Source of the DNA: Topomyia yanbarensis
Lineage: Eukaryota > Arthropoda > Insecta > Diptera > Culicidae
Reading direction: 5' to 3'
NCBI RefSeq assembly: GCF_030247195.1
Contig: NC_080671.1
Span: 83,016,370 to 83,080,369 of the forward strand
Length of the DNA stretch: 64,000 nucleotides
Shown: positions 45,955 to 58,242 of the stretch, in pieces
How the letters are laid out: each line of letters starts with the position of its first letter
Position numbering within the stretch: the stretch's first letter is position 1
The notes under the pieces: generated by a model
Seen by the model: only the letters and a program-made list of their open reading frames with translations
Told to the model about the DNA's origin: nothing
Databases searched by the model: none
Program-made: the position numbers and the translations under genes

Positions 45955-48900
45955 AGCATTATTCCTCCCACTTTCCAAGATAGAGGGGAAATATCATCTC
46001 ATAACGTTGTTTTTTGCACACTAGCGCCGCCAATCGGAGAAATTCTTAAACATGTTCTTGACCCAAGAGAAGACCTGCCCTCGACTTAAAACTTTGTTGA
46101 ACACCTCAAAGCATTTTCCCTCCCATCTTCGTAGATACAGAGAAAATTCCATCGCATAACGTTGTTTTTGCACATTAGCGCCGCCAATCGGAGAAATTCT
46201 CAAACATGTTCATGATCCAAGAGAAGACCTGCCCTCGACTTACAACTTTGTTGAGCACCTCAAAGCATTTTCCCTCCCATCTTCGTAGATACAGAGAAAA
46301 TTCCATCTCATAACGTTGTTTTTGCACACTAGCGCCGCCAATCGGAGAAATTCTTAAACATGTTCATGACCCAAGAGAAGACCTGCCCTCGACTTAAAAC
46401 TTTGTTGAACACCTCAAAGCATTTTCCCTCCCATCTTCGTAGATACAGAGAAAATTCCATCTCATAACGTTGTTTTCTGCACACTAGCCCCGCAATCGGA
46501 GAAATTCTTAAACATGTTCATGACCCAAGAGAAGACCTGCCCTCGACTTAAAACTTTGTTGAACACCTCAAAGCATTTTCCCTCCCATCTTCGTAGATAC
46601 AGAGAAAATTCCATCTCATAACGTTGTTTTTTGCACACTAGCGCCGCCAATCGGAGAAATTCTTAAACATGTTCATGACCCAAGAGAAGACCTGCCCTCG
46701 ACTTACAACTTTGTTGAGCACCTCAAAGCATTTTCCCTCCCATCTTCGTAGATACAGAGAAAATTCCATCTCATAACGTTGTTTTTTGCACACTAGCGCC
46801 GCCAATCGGAGAAATTCTTAAACATGTTCATGACCCAAGAGAAGACCTGCCCTCGACTTAAAACTTTGTTGAACACCTCAAAGCATTTTCCCTCCCATCT
46901 TCGTAGATACAGAGAAAATTCCATCTCATAACGTTGTTTTTGCACACTAGCGCCGCCAATCGGAGAAATTCTTAAACATGTTCATGACCCAAGAGAAGAC
47001 CTGCCCTCGACTTACAACTTTGTTGAGCACCTCAAAGCATTTTCCCTCCCATCTTCGTAGATACAGAGAAAATTCCATCTCATAACGTTGTTTTTTGCAC
47101 ACTAGCGCCGCCAATCGGAGAAATTCTTAAACATGTTCATGATCCAAGAGAAGACCTGCCCTCGACTTACAACTTTGTTGAACACCTCAAAGCATTTTCC
47201 CTCCCATCTTCGTAGATACAGAGAAAATTGCATCTCATTACGTTGTTTTTTGCACACTAGCGCCGCCAATAGGAGAAATTCTTAAACATGTTCATGATCC
47301 AAGAGAAGACCTGCCCTCGACTTACAACTTTGTTGAACACCTCAAAGCATTTTCCCTCCCATCTTCGTAGATACAGAGAAAATTGCATCTCATTACGTTG
47401 TTTTTTGCACACTAGCGCCGCCAATAGGAGAAATTCTTAAACATGTTCTTGACCCAAGAGAAGACCTGCCCTCGACTTACAACTTTGTTGAACACCTCAA
47501 AGCATTTTCCCTCCCATCTTCGTAGATACAGAGAAAATTGCATCTCATTACGTTGTTTTTTGCACACTAGCGCCGCCAATAGGAGAAATTCTTAAACATG
47601 TTCATGATCCAAGAGAAGACCTGCCCTCGACTTACAACTTTGTTGAACACCTCAAAGCATTTTCCCTCCCATCTTCGTAGATACAGAGAAAATTGCATCT
47701 CATTACGTTGTTTTTTGCACACTAGCGCCGCCAATAGGAGAAATTCTTAAACATGTTCTTGACCCAAGAGAAGACCTGCCCTCGACTTACAACTTTGTTG
47801 AACACCTCAAAGCATTTTCCCTCCCATCTTCGTAGATACAGAGAAAATTGCATCTCATTACGTTGTTTTTTGCACACTAGCGTCGCCAATAGGAGAAATT
47901 CTTAAACATGTTCTTGACCCAAGAGAAGACCTGCCCTCGACTTACAACTTTGTTGAACACCTCAAAGCATTTTCCCTCCCATCTTCGTAGATACAGAGAA
48001 AATTCCATCTCATAACGTTGTTTTCTGCACACTAGCCCCGCAATCGGAGAAATTCTTAAACATGTTCATGACCCAAGAGAAGACCTGCCCTCGACTTAAA
48101 ACTTTGTTGAACACCTCAAAGCATTTTCCCTCCCATCTTCGTAGATACAGAGAAAATTCCATCTCATAACGTTGTTTTTTTGCACACTAGCGCCGCCAAT
48201 AGGAGAAATTCTTAAACATGTTCATGACCCAAGAGAAGGTCTGCCCTCGACTTACAACTTTGTTGAACACCTCAAAGCATTTTCCCTCCCATCTTCGTAG
48301 ATACAGAGAAAATTGCATCTCATTACGTTGTTTTTTGCACACTAGCGCCGCCAATAGGAGAAATTCTTAAACATGTTCTTGACCCAAGAGAAGACCTGCC
48401 CTCGACTTACAACTTTGTTGAACACCTCAAAGCATTTTCCCTCCCATCTTCGTAGATACAGAGAAAATTCCATCTCATAACGTTGTTTTTTGCACACTAG
48501 CGCCGCCAATCGGAGAAATTCTTAAACATGTTCATGACCCAAGAGAAGACCTGCCCTCGACTTAAAACTTTGTTGAACACCTCAAAGCATTTTCCCTCCC
48601 ATCTTCGTAGATACAGAGAAAATTCCATCTCATAACGTTGTTTTTGCACACTAGCGCCGCCAATCGGAGAAATTCTTAAACATGTTCATGACCCAAGAGA
48701 AGACCTGCCCTCGACTTACAACTTTGTTGAACACCTCAAAGCATTTTCCCTCCCATCTTCGTAGATACAGAGAAAATTGCATCTCATTACGTTGTTTTTT
48801 GCACACTAGCGCCGCCAATAGGAGAAATTCTTAAACATGTTCATGACCCAAGAGAAGACCTGCCCTCGACTTACAACTTTGTTGAACACCTCAAAGCATT

Positions 48901-50981
48901 TTCCCTCCCATCTTCGTAGATACAGAGAAAATTCCATCTCATAACGTTGTTTTCTGCACACTAGCCCCGCAATCGGAGAAATTCTTAAACATGTTCATGA
49001 CCCAAGAGAAGACCTGCCCTCGACTTAAAACTTTGTTGAACACCTCAAAGCATTTTCCCTCCCATCTTCGTAGATACAGAGAAAATTCCATCTCATAACG
49101 TTGTTTTTTGCACACTAGCGCCGCCAATCGGAGAAATTCTTAAACATGTTCATGACCCAAGAGAAGACCTGCCCTCGACTTACAACTTTGTTGAGCACCT
49201 CAAAGCATTTTCCCTCCCATCTTCGTAGATACAGAGAAAATTCCATCTCATAACGTTGTTTTTTGCACACTAGCGCCGCCAATCGGAGAAATTCTTAAAC
49301 ATGTTCTTGACCCAAGAGAAGACCTGCCCTCGACTTAAAACTTTGTTGAACACCTCAAAGCATTTTCCCTCCCATCTTCGTAGATACAGAGAAAATTCCA
49401 TCTCATAACGTTGTTTTTGCACACTAGCGCCGCCAATCGGAGAAATTCTTAAACATGTTCATGACCCAAGAGAAGACCTGCCCTCGACTTACAACTTTGT
49501 TGAGCACCTCAAAGCATTTTCCCTCCCATCTTCGTAGATACAGAGAAAATTCCATCTCATAACGTTGTTTTTTGCACACTAGCGCCGCCAATCGGAGAAA
49601 TTCTTAAACATGTTCATGATCCAAGAGAAGACCTGCCCTCGACTTACAACTTTGTTGAACACCTCAAAGCATTTTCCCTCCCATCTTCGTAGATACAGAG
49701 AAAATTGCATCTCATTACGTTGTTTTTTGCACACTAGCGCCGCCAATAGGAGAAATTCTTAAACATGTTCTTGACCCAAGAGAAGACCTGCCCTCGACTT
49801 ACAACTTTGTTGAACACCTCAAAGCATTTTCCCTCCCATCTTCGTAGATACAGAGAAAATTCCATCTCATAACGTTGTTTTCTGCACACTAGCCCCGCAA
49901 TCGGAGAAATTCTTAAACATGTTCATGACCCAAGAGAAGACCTGCCCTCGACTTAAAACTTTGTTGAACACCTCAAAGCATTTTCCCTCCCATCTTCGTA
50001 GATACAGAGAAAATTCCATCTCATAACGTTGTTTTTTTGCACACTAGCGCCGCCAATAGGAGAAATTCTTAAACATGTTCATGACCCAAGAGAAGGTCTG
50101 CCCTCGACTTACAACTTTGTTGAACACCTCAAAGCATTTTCCCTCCCATCTTCGTAGATACAGAGAAAATTGCATCTCATTACGTTGTTTTTTGCACACT
50201 AGCGCCGCCAATAGGAGAAATTCTTAAACATGTTCTTGACCCAAGAGAAGACCTGCCCTCGACTTACAACTTTGTTGAACACCTCAAAGCATTTTCCCTC
50301 CCATCTTCGTAGATACAGAGAAAATTCCATCTCATAACGTTGTTTTTTGCACACTAGCGCCGCCAATCGGAGAAATTCTTAAACATGTTCATGACCCAAG
50401 AGAAGACCTGCCCTCGACTTAAAACTTTGTTGAACACCTCAAAGCATTTTCCCTCCCATCTTCGTAGATACAGAGAAAATTCCATCTCATAACGTTGTTT
50501 TTGCACACTAGCGCCGCCAATCGGAGAAATTCTTAAACATGTTCATGACCCAAGAGAAGACCTGCCCTCGACTTACAACTTTGTTGAACACCTCAAAGCA
50601 TTTTCCCTCCCATCTTCGTAGATACAGAGAAAATTGCATCTCATTACGTTGTTTTTTGCACACTAGCGCCGCCAATAGGAGAAATTCTTAAACATGTTCA
50701 TGACCCAAGAGAAGACCTGCCCTCGACTTACAACTTTGTTGAACACCTCAAAGCATTATTCCTCCAAGTTTACAAAATACCATCTCAAAACGTCGATTTT
50801 CGCACACTAGCGCCGCCCGTCGGGGAAATTCTAAAACATATTCAAGGCCCAAGAGAAGGTCTGCCCTCAACTCACAACTTTGTTGAACATTTCAAAGCAT
50901 TACTCCTCTTACTTGCTGAGATACACAGAAAATATGATCTGATGACGCACACTTTTGCTCTCTAGCGCCGCCAATCGGAGT
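45955..50981 (-). repeat. Right satellite array, ~33 units of ~155 bp, inverted
   Basis: The same unit as 40507-44478 but on the opposite strand (CTAGCGCCGCCAATCGGAG on the plus strand). A variant CTAGCCCCGCAATCGG recurs near 46483, 48031, 48961 and 49886, about 10, 6 and 6 units apart. Another, GAGAAGGTCTGCC, occurs near 48233 and 50095, 12 units apart. The two outermost units (50745-50981) match the outermost units of the left array. The innermost unit (45955 on) matches the third unit on the left. Confidence 0.95.
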
Positions 50982-51509
50982 AATTCCGAAACAATCATAT
51001 CATCTAAATGAAGATATTTACGGATTCTGAAATTTTGTAGAACATTCTAAAGTTCTATCATATTCAGCTACTTAGCCACAGTGATTTTACCGTCTTTTAT
51101 TCATTGATCGGTAGTGCCACCATTCGGGAAAATTCCGGAACTATGTCAATTATTATGACATAATTTATTTCCACACTTCTAGTAAAACCAAAAAAAAAAA
51201 TTTTTTTTTGCAATTCGAAAGTAGTTTATCGTTTTATTTCAATTGCCATATCCCTTTTTTCAGCCCGCTTACTGCTGAAAATTCCATGGGATGTAAATAT
51301 AGGGACGGAATGGAAAACTCGCACCACAACTTTTTTCCTGAACCGTTTTTCGTGAAATTTTTTTCTTAGATCTGTTCATAACAAACTTGTGAACAATCAG
51401 ACGAGGGGGTTTTCCCGAATTTTTTCTCGTTCTTGAGTAATTTGAGACAATGCATTGAAAGTTGGTGTTTTCGGCGAAACACCGTGTCCTGGGGAAAGCT
51501 TCACCTTAA
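50982..51509. repeat. Right outer arm of the giant fold-back
   Basis: Reverse complement of 39980-40506, ending GCTTCACCTTAA. The few differences include AATTACTC for AGTAGTTT-type text near 51440 and TCTAAGAAA/TCTGAGAAA near 51365. Confidence 0.9.
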
Positions 51510-51960
51510 ACAGGAAACACAGAACGCAAATCTACACTGCAAGATCAGAAATTTGATTTGATTTGAATTTCAATTTTAAACGGTAATTTTCTACGATTTG
51601 CTGAAAACTTACACAGAAGAACCCCGCGCACATCCCAAGCAGACTGAGTAATGAAATGTTTCAGAAGGCCAAAAGTGTGTGTTGTATACATTATTTTGGA
51701 AATTAAATTGGCTTTCCTTTAAAGCAAAATGCAACCAGGGTGGTCCTCTCGGACATTCTTTTCGAAAAAATATTTTTCGAGCTAAATAGCATGGGAAGGT
51801 AAATCTAGGCGTTCAAATGATCAAAGACGATATACTTATGATCAGATAACGACGGTTCGAGCTCGTTGGATACGAACCAGTTTGCTAACTAATACGTATC
51901 TCAAAAAAAAAGGCTATGACGGCGTCTACATGACCAGTTGGGATTGCTTATTGTGAGTTT
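51510..51960. other. Right flank of the fold-back, nothing recognised
   Basis: Low-complexity TTTGATTTGATTTGAATTT near 51555, otherwise no feature. A LINE begins somewhere near 51960. Confidence 0.35.
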
Positions 51961-52050
51961 GAAGTGAAGTCGGATTCCAGAAAAGTTTTTTTTGGAAACC
52001 GAATGCGCCCGACTCATCAACAATGACTGCTTCCACCCTCCTTCCAACTA

Positions 52051-53985
52051 CAGGTATACCTCGATTTAACATACATTTTCCGATTCAATCATGTACGTTA
52101 AATCGAATTTTATGTTAAATCGAAACACAAAAGAAATATTTGTTTTCGAATAGAATTATTTTTTTTTGTTCATCATACGAAATATTTACGAGGATATTAC
52201 TGATTGTATCCACCTAACAGTGATATAGAAGCCACATTCACAATTAAACAATTAGATTGCTCTTCTGAACATAAACAACATATTTATCTTAACCTTGCCA
52301 AGTATTCGCCAATTCTAACAGATATTCATATCATAAAGTTCGTCGCAAAATTATCTCAGAGTTCAGGATAACTTATAAGAATAGTGTTATTAGCAGTACA
52401 GTACTAGTTAAATTTTTTTCACTAGATTCTTTCTAACATCAACAAAGTGATTAACCATTGTGTGCATGAAGAGCACAATGCCTAACTTTAGTAAGTAAGA
52501 AAATTTGTGTTTCTATTTTGTCTCATCTTTATTTTGGTAGACAAACCTGTGCGTCAGATAATCGCAGAATTCAAAAAGAGTACACTACTTGAGTTCACGA
52601 GCAAGTCACGAAGTTTTGTAAGCACAGGAGTTCTACTTGCTGAAAAAACAACCACAACAAGCCATTGTAGCGCTGTAGTTCTCCTTAAAGAAAAAGTTTG
52701 ATTAAATCATTTTGTGCACGACAGATACATGTTAATTACAATACAAAAAATATTTTAAATTTTTTGTTTAATCCTTATGTATATGGAGGTGAAATTCGCT
52801 AGAATGTTGATGTCACTATTATCGATCTCCAAAGTAGTCGCGTAGCATGTAATGGCTAAAGCCAAGAATTGATCCACTTGTTTCCTGCTCCCACGTTGGT
52901 TAAGGCGACAAAGACGGAAATCTTCTTTTCATTTTATTAGATCTATCTCCTTTTTCATTTATTGGATCCATCTCCTAGATTTCTATTTGAACGTGAACCT
53001 TTCTTATGGTACTCCTGGGGACCATGTATCCAGAGTCTTCGATCATCTTGAATCGTACGCAAATGCCAGTACAGTTTATTCGAATCCCAATCTTTACTAA
53101 CGACCATTCTCTACCCGTTGCAGTTGTTGAGAGTGATATATACAGATATACAGAATACGCAGTAATATAAAAAGAATATAATCACAATCAGTGTCGGACT
53201 AACATTGCTTTTGTGTGCTTCCTCTGTTTACATTAAGTAATGACCAGCACCGGTATTGATAAATAAACACCGTGAGCTTACCAGGAGTCCTACATTGAAT
53301 CTTCCTCATTGTCGTGTTTTGGATTTTTTTTGCAAGAGGAGTCGATCCATAACGAAGTTTTTTTTGAAAAATGTCCACATGCACTGAGAAATTCTCCTGT
53401 TCAATACAGCCTGAGAAAAGATATTATCTTAAGCAGGAATCGAGCTTACGTCCTTTCAAGCTATAGTTGGGTGCGTTAACCACTCCACCATCGAGGAACT
53501 GTAATGACTTCATTACAAATTTCCAACAGTTTCGTAATAACCGCTACAGCCCCAATGCCTATTAGTGGGACTCACCGTCCGCCAATATCTCGTCACCGCC
53601 CTATACATTCCATCAACCATATCTTTTCAGTTATCTATCTTACACATAAAAAACCCATAAAACTATTATCAGGAAATAACTTGAACCACATATTCGTGTA
53701 TTCATTTTGTTGTGCGGTATCAAAATAAGAATGTTTTGTATCTCAGAATCTTAAACATAATCTAGCGAAAAAACGAAAATAAATTATGTTTATTTAAGCA
53801 TTGGAAGCGGATCATAGTATAAAATTGAAATTGATTCTTAACATTTCGTTTTAGTAACATTGATAATGGAAAAAATTAAAAAAAATTTGCATGTATGTTA
53901 AATCGAGGCAAAAATTACGTTAAATCGAAATATGTTAAATCGAGGGTATGTTAAATCGTGAGTATGTTAAATCGAGGTATACCTG
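52051..53985. mobile_element. pogo/Tigger-like element with TA duplication
   Basis: CAGGTATACCTCGATTTAAC at 52051 is matched inverted at 53985, and TA flanks both sides (52049-52050, 53986-53987). The CAGG start, TACCTCG text and TA duplication are like Tigger/pogo ends. Copies of ATGTTAAATCGA or TACGTTAAATCGA repeat inside each end (about 52092-52125 and 53895-53975). No transposase frame is recognised in the 1.9 kb, so it is non-autonomous. Confidence 0.8.
53427..53498 (-). other. tRNA-derived fragment
   Basis: On the minus strand CCTCGATGGTGGAGTGGTTA resembles a tRNA 5' half with box A, and AGCTCGATTCCTGCTT a degenerate box B, about 70 bases overall. The T-arm does not fold well. It lies inside the pogo/Tigger-like element. 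Confidence 0.4.
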
Positions 53986-54690
53986 TAGTTACATCGCCTG
54001 TTTCACATCCTGTATTGCCTGTTCCCAAAGTTGCTGCACATTCCGAGCAGTTTTTTTCCGGTTACTACCAGAACGTGCGAGGAATGAGAACGAAAACACA
54101 AGAATTCCATCTAGCTCTTTCTTCTAGTGACTACGACGTCATTGTCCTAACGGAAACCTGGCTGCGCGAAGACACATTAAACGCTGAACTCTCGTCGAAC
54201 TACGTAATATACCGCTGCGACCGCAACTCAACAACCAGTCATCTGCGTCGAGGCGGTGGCGTCCTAATAGCGGTAAAGAACAACCTCGTAGGCTCGCAGC
54301 TAAGCTTGTCTGGAACTGAACGCTTGTGTTTATCACAGGCCAAATAGTGATCCGGATTTACCTCACGCGCACGCTAATACTGTTCAAACAATTCTAGACA
54401 ATGCTGGCAGCACCGACACTGTTCTCGTCTTTGGAGACTACAATCTTTCACGCCTTCAGTGGTCGCTCGATAATGATCTAAAATGTTACCTATCCATTAA
54501 TGCCTCTACGGAACAAGAAATAGCTGTAACGGAGTATATGGTTGCAGGCGGTCTATACCAGATCTGCTCATTGACTAAGGTGAACGGAAGGATCCTCGAT
54601 CTTGCATTCGTAAACAACACGGATATCGTAGAGATGCTTAAACCTCCGACTGCTATTCTCAACCATTTGTCCTGAGGCTAGATGTACGTA
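53986..54690 (+). pseudogene. LINE endonuclease domain (jockey group)
   Basis: The frame gives SGYYQNVRGMRTKTQEFH (first block, Asn), VIVLTETWLRED (Glu), RRGGGVLIAVK, then after a deletion and frame change near 54330 VYHRPNSDPDL, TVLVFGDYNLSRLQW (Asp/Asn) and NGRILDLAFVNN. These are the ordered APE-endonuclease blocks. About 30 codons between the GGG block and PNSDPD are missing. Confidence 0.85.
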
Positions 54691-55082
54691 CCTACACTGG
54701 AGATGATTCATTTCATTCGATTGACAACCTTAACTTTAACCGTTGCAACTTTGACGAAATCTCCGCACTGATTGCCATTGTCGACTGGACTGACCTAATG
54801 TGTTGTAATGAGCTTGACGAAGCAGGCGCGCTGTTTTATGGCAAAGTATATGACATTCGCCGCCAAAAGGTTCCACTGAAACGAGTCAACAGGAGGATGG
54901 ATTTCAAATTTCCATTGTGAAATGCTGAGTTTCGCCGTTTGCGTAATGCCCTGCGAAAACAACACAAGCGTTATTTCCGCCATAAATCAGACGAAAACAA
55001 AGTTACTCTTCGACGGATAGAACTGCAATACGAAACTGCCGGGATTTCCGCTTTTCGTGAGTATTTTAATCATGTGCAAAAT
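54690..55082 (+). pseudogene. LINE linker between endonuclease and RT
   Basis: Another frame gives VRTYTGDDSFHSIDNLNFNR, DWTDLMCCNELDEAGALFYG, VPLKRVNRR, FRRLRNALRKQHKRYFRH and FREYFNHVQN, the usual linker between endonuclease and RT. One stop after DFKFPL. It is cut by the fold-back at 55083 and continues at about 56999 with NSIRD-stop-PATFWTFVSS. Confidence 0.8.
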
Positions 55083-56998
55083 TGAGGAATTCCACGAAGA
55101 TCCGTCCGAAAATATCTAAAATCGTGAACGACCATCTTAGATTCCGATAAAACTTTACAGGTTTAACCGGCATGGAAGACTAAACATTTTCCACAGTCAA
55201 TAAGATTATTTTGACTCAAGCGCAATTTTTTAAAAGGGCGTAGACGTTTCTACGTGCAATGATTTCAATTTTTTTTTGTTCGATTACACTATTTTATACA
55301 GTAAAACTATCTGAAAACGAGTTACAGGGAAACTATCTGAGAACGAGTTACAGTTAAAACTATCTGAGAACGAGTTACACGAAAAAATATACACTGAAAA
55401 AAAATTTGTGTCATTTTTCACAAAAACAAAAATTCATGATAAAATTTCAATTTGCAAAAAAGCCCATTATTTCTAATTTTCTACATTTTGTCAACAAAAG
55501 CTTAAAGAGAAAAGAAACATTTTGAATGTGATTTCATGATGGAGAATTATAACCAAAAAAGTTTTTCTAACAATAACTTTATACATGTTTTTAAATTTCA
55601 TACTAATTGACATACAAAACTGTAATTTTATTACAGAATATAATTCTAAGTATCATTTTAAATCAAAATGCATTTAACAAATATCTTGCAAAATGCGATA
55701 GTTCTCGAGATATTTGGAATTTTGCTCCAACTAGAACAAATATTTCAAGTAATTAAGTCCTTTTTAAAAGTTATTCGCGTTACCCATCATAAATTGTCAA
55801 ATGTCTAAAGTTTATCGTTTTACAGACATAAAAGAAGCTTTTTCGGTGTATTTTGATCATGGAGAAGTTTTAAATAAAAAAGTTTTCCTAACAACAACTT
55901 TTGACAAATTTTCATAATTCAAAAGTAGAATTTTATTTTTGAATATGATTCCAAACGCCATTTTAAATCGAAATTCTTAGAACAATTTTTTTCTGAAATG
56001 TAGTAGTTCTCAAGATATTTTAAATTTTGTTTTTGCAATCCAATTCTTTGTCTTATTACGACCTTAGTTTTTCGTAAGGTCCATAACATTTCCTGTAACT
56101 TTCCCATTGACATCAAGGCGATAATGTAAACCATTTGAAAGCTATATAAAACAATCAAAGTATTATTCAACCATAGGATTTGATGATTAAACTATATAGT
56201 TGAATTATATTGTGAAAATTTGTCAAAAGTTGTTGTTAGGAAAACTTTTTTATTTAAAGCTTCTCCGTGATCAAAATACACTGAAAAAGCTTTTTTTATG
56301 TCTGTAAACGATAAACATTAGACTTTGACAATTTATGATGGGGTAACGCGAATAACTTTTAAAAAGGACTAAATTACATAAATTAATTGTTCTTATTGGA
56401 GCAAAATTCCAAATATCTAGAAAACTATCGCATTTTGGAAGATATTTGTTAAATGCATTTTGATTTAAAACGATACTTAGAATTATATTCTGTAATAAAA
56501 TTACAGTTTTGTATGTCAATTAGCATAAAATTTAAATACATGCATAAAGTTATTGTTAAAAAAACTTTTTTTCTGATAATTTCTCCATCATGAAAATATA
56601 TTCAAAATATTCCTTTTCTCTTTGGGTTTTGTTGACAAAATATAAAAAAATAGAAAAAATGTTTTTTTTTGCAATTTGAATTTTTATCTTGAATTTTAGT
56701 TTTTGTGAAAAATGACAAAATTTTTTTCAGTGTATATTTTTTTCGTGCAGAAGTATTCATTCCCTGTAACTCGTTCTCAAATAGTTTTACTGTATAAAAT
56801 AGTGTAATCGAACAAAAAAATTGAAATTATTGCACGTAGAAACGTCTACGCCCTTTTGAAAAATTGCCCTTGATTTTGAATACTGCAATTACCAGAGAAA
56901 ATCATGGAGATTCTTAAACCGAACACAAATGTAAAGTTTCGTTCGAATCGACGATGGTCATATTTTGCAATCTGCCGGTTTCTCATGGAATCCCTCAA
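55083..56998. mobile_element. 1.9-kb fold-back inserted in the LINE
   Basis: The left end GAGGAATTCCACGAAG and right end, inverted, GAGGGATTCCATGAGAAACC start arms of roughly 800 bases (55083 to about 55920, and about 56215 to 56998) that are inverted copies: AAAGGGCGTAGACGTTTCTA, CGATTACACTATTTTATACA, AACGAGTTACAGGG. The centre is about 300 bases. The LINE frame on either side (HVQN / NSIRD) suggests a 3-base AAT duplication, but this is not certain. A half-copy lies at 7783-8392. Confidence 0.8.
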
Positions 56999-56999
56999 T

Positions 57000-57941
57000 A
57001 GCATTCGCGATTAACCTGCAACATTTTGGACATTCGTTAGCAGCATACAACGATCTAGTAGTACTCCTCCAGATGTTTTCCTTGGAAACGCAAGCGCGCA
57101 ATCTCCAGCTGATACCGTAAATTTGTTTGCTGATTTCTTTCGCGGAGTGTTTAGAAGCGACTATACCGTCCCTTCGGAAGAGTATTTGGAAACCTTACCA
57201 TCGTACAACATAAATCTCCTCCGTCCCACTGTAGGTCGAGCTGACATCATGAAGGCTCTGACTGCTGTTGATTCGTCGGAAGGGCCTGGCCCCGATCATC
57301 TCTCGCCCCAATTTATAAAAAGCTGCGCCCACGTGCTGTCTCTTCCAGTGTGCATCATTTTCAATCGCCCTCTCGCTGAAGGCATTTTTCCTATCGCCTG
57401 GAAAGAAGCTGCAATCGTTCCCATCCATAAGGCTGGAAATATTCACAACGTCGAAAATTACAGAGGTATCTCATTATTAAACTCTCTCTCCAAGGTTCTC
57501 GAAAAGCTGGTCAACAACGTCACGTATGCAGCTGCATCCCACATTATCTCAGAGTATCAACACGGGTTTGTCACGAAACGATCAACAACTTCTAACCTGA
57601 TAGCTTACACTTCTAAGTTGTTTCCCGCCGTCGAAAAACGTCATTAGGTGGACGCAATTTACATCGATTTTTCAAAAGCTTTCGACAAAGTACCGCACAA
57701 CATCGCAATCCTGAAATTAAAGCGTTTGGGATTTCCCACCTGGCTGACTAACTGGTTGCAGTCGTATCCGTATTCCGCTCGGCATTCGAACGATATTTGT
57801 AGTCGGATCAAGTCTGGGAAATTTGATATACGCGGACGATCTCAAAATCTTCCGAACTATCGCTTCTGCACATGACGCCGTAGAGCTTCAAGAAGATATC
57901 TGTACTATTCAAGAATGGTGCACGCTTAACGGAATGGAAGT
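57000..57941 (+). pseudogene. LINE reverse transcriptase, first part
   Basis: The frame includes LFADFFRGVFRSDY, SSEGPGPDHLSPQF, WKEAAIVPIHKAGN, NVENYRGISLLNSLSKVLEK, YQHGFVTKRSTTSN, then a TAG at 57645 and DAIYIDFSKAFDKVPHN (catalytic Asp present) and LGFPTWLTNWLQSY. The GSSLGP block is joined directly to NLIYADDLKIF in another frame near 57825, so about 25-30 codons are deleted between them. It ends NGMEV at the hAT MITE. Confidence 0.85.
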
Positions 57942-58242
57942 CAGGGGCGGCGATACACTTTAGGCCCGAGTGGGTAGAAAGCATAGGGTGAGGGGTCCAT
58001 TAGTAAGGATTTTTTCCCTTTTCGCAATGCACATGCTTACATTACATTCACATTAAGTCACGTTCGTTTATGCAAATGGAAGTGTGGTACGTCGATGTTT
58101 TCAAATGTGTGTAGTGCGAGATACATGCGTTGCACATCTAAATTTTTTGAAATGGTTCAAAATTTCGAGTGGGTAATTACCCACTCGGTTATTTTCGAGT
58201 GGGTAGTACTACCCATACTACCCACGCTTTCCGCCGGCCCTG
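57942..58242. mobile_element. 301-bp hAT MITE with 8-bp target duplication
   Basis: The ends are CAGGGGCGGCG and, inverted, CAGGGCCGGCG. The flanks are ATGGAAGT at 57934-57941 and 58243-58250, an exact 8-bp repeat as for hAT. GAGTGGGTAG and TACCCAC blocks make the subterminal parts partly inverted. Taking out the element with one ATGGAAGT rejoins the RT frame (NGMEV + NVNKCKVISF). Confidence 0.9.

Larger units (their letters stand above)
39980..51509. mobile_element. Giant 11.5-kb fold-back element with satellite arms
   Basis: The outer 520-530 bases at each end are inverted copies with few differences (TTAAGGTGAAGCTTTCCCCA at 39980, complement ending at 51509). Inside them are tandem arrays of a ~155-bp unit, in opposite orientation on the two sides, around a 1.48-kb centre. 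The ends are flanked by ACAG (39976-39979 and 51510-51513); alternatively the TTAA at each end is itself the duplication, as for piggyBac. Drosophila Foldback and Galileo elements also have long inverted arms of tandem repeats, but I see no transposase with which to classify this one. Confidence 0.85.

Noticed and set aside
40507..50981. CRISPR-like or coding tandem array
   Set aside because: The whole 155-bp unit is repeated with no variable spacers, and the setting is an animal genome.
39980..51509. Assembly artefact (inverted duplication of one read)
   Set aside because: The arms differ in unit number and in unit variants, and the whole is bounded by direct repeats. It remains worth checking with long reads.
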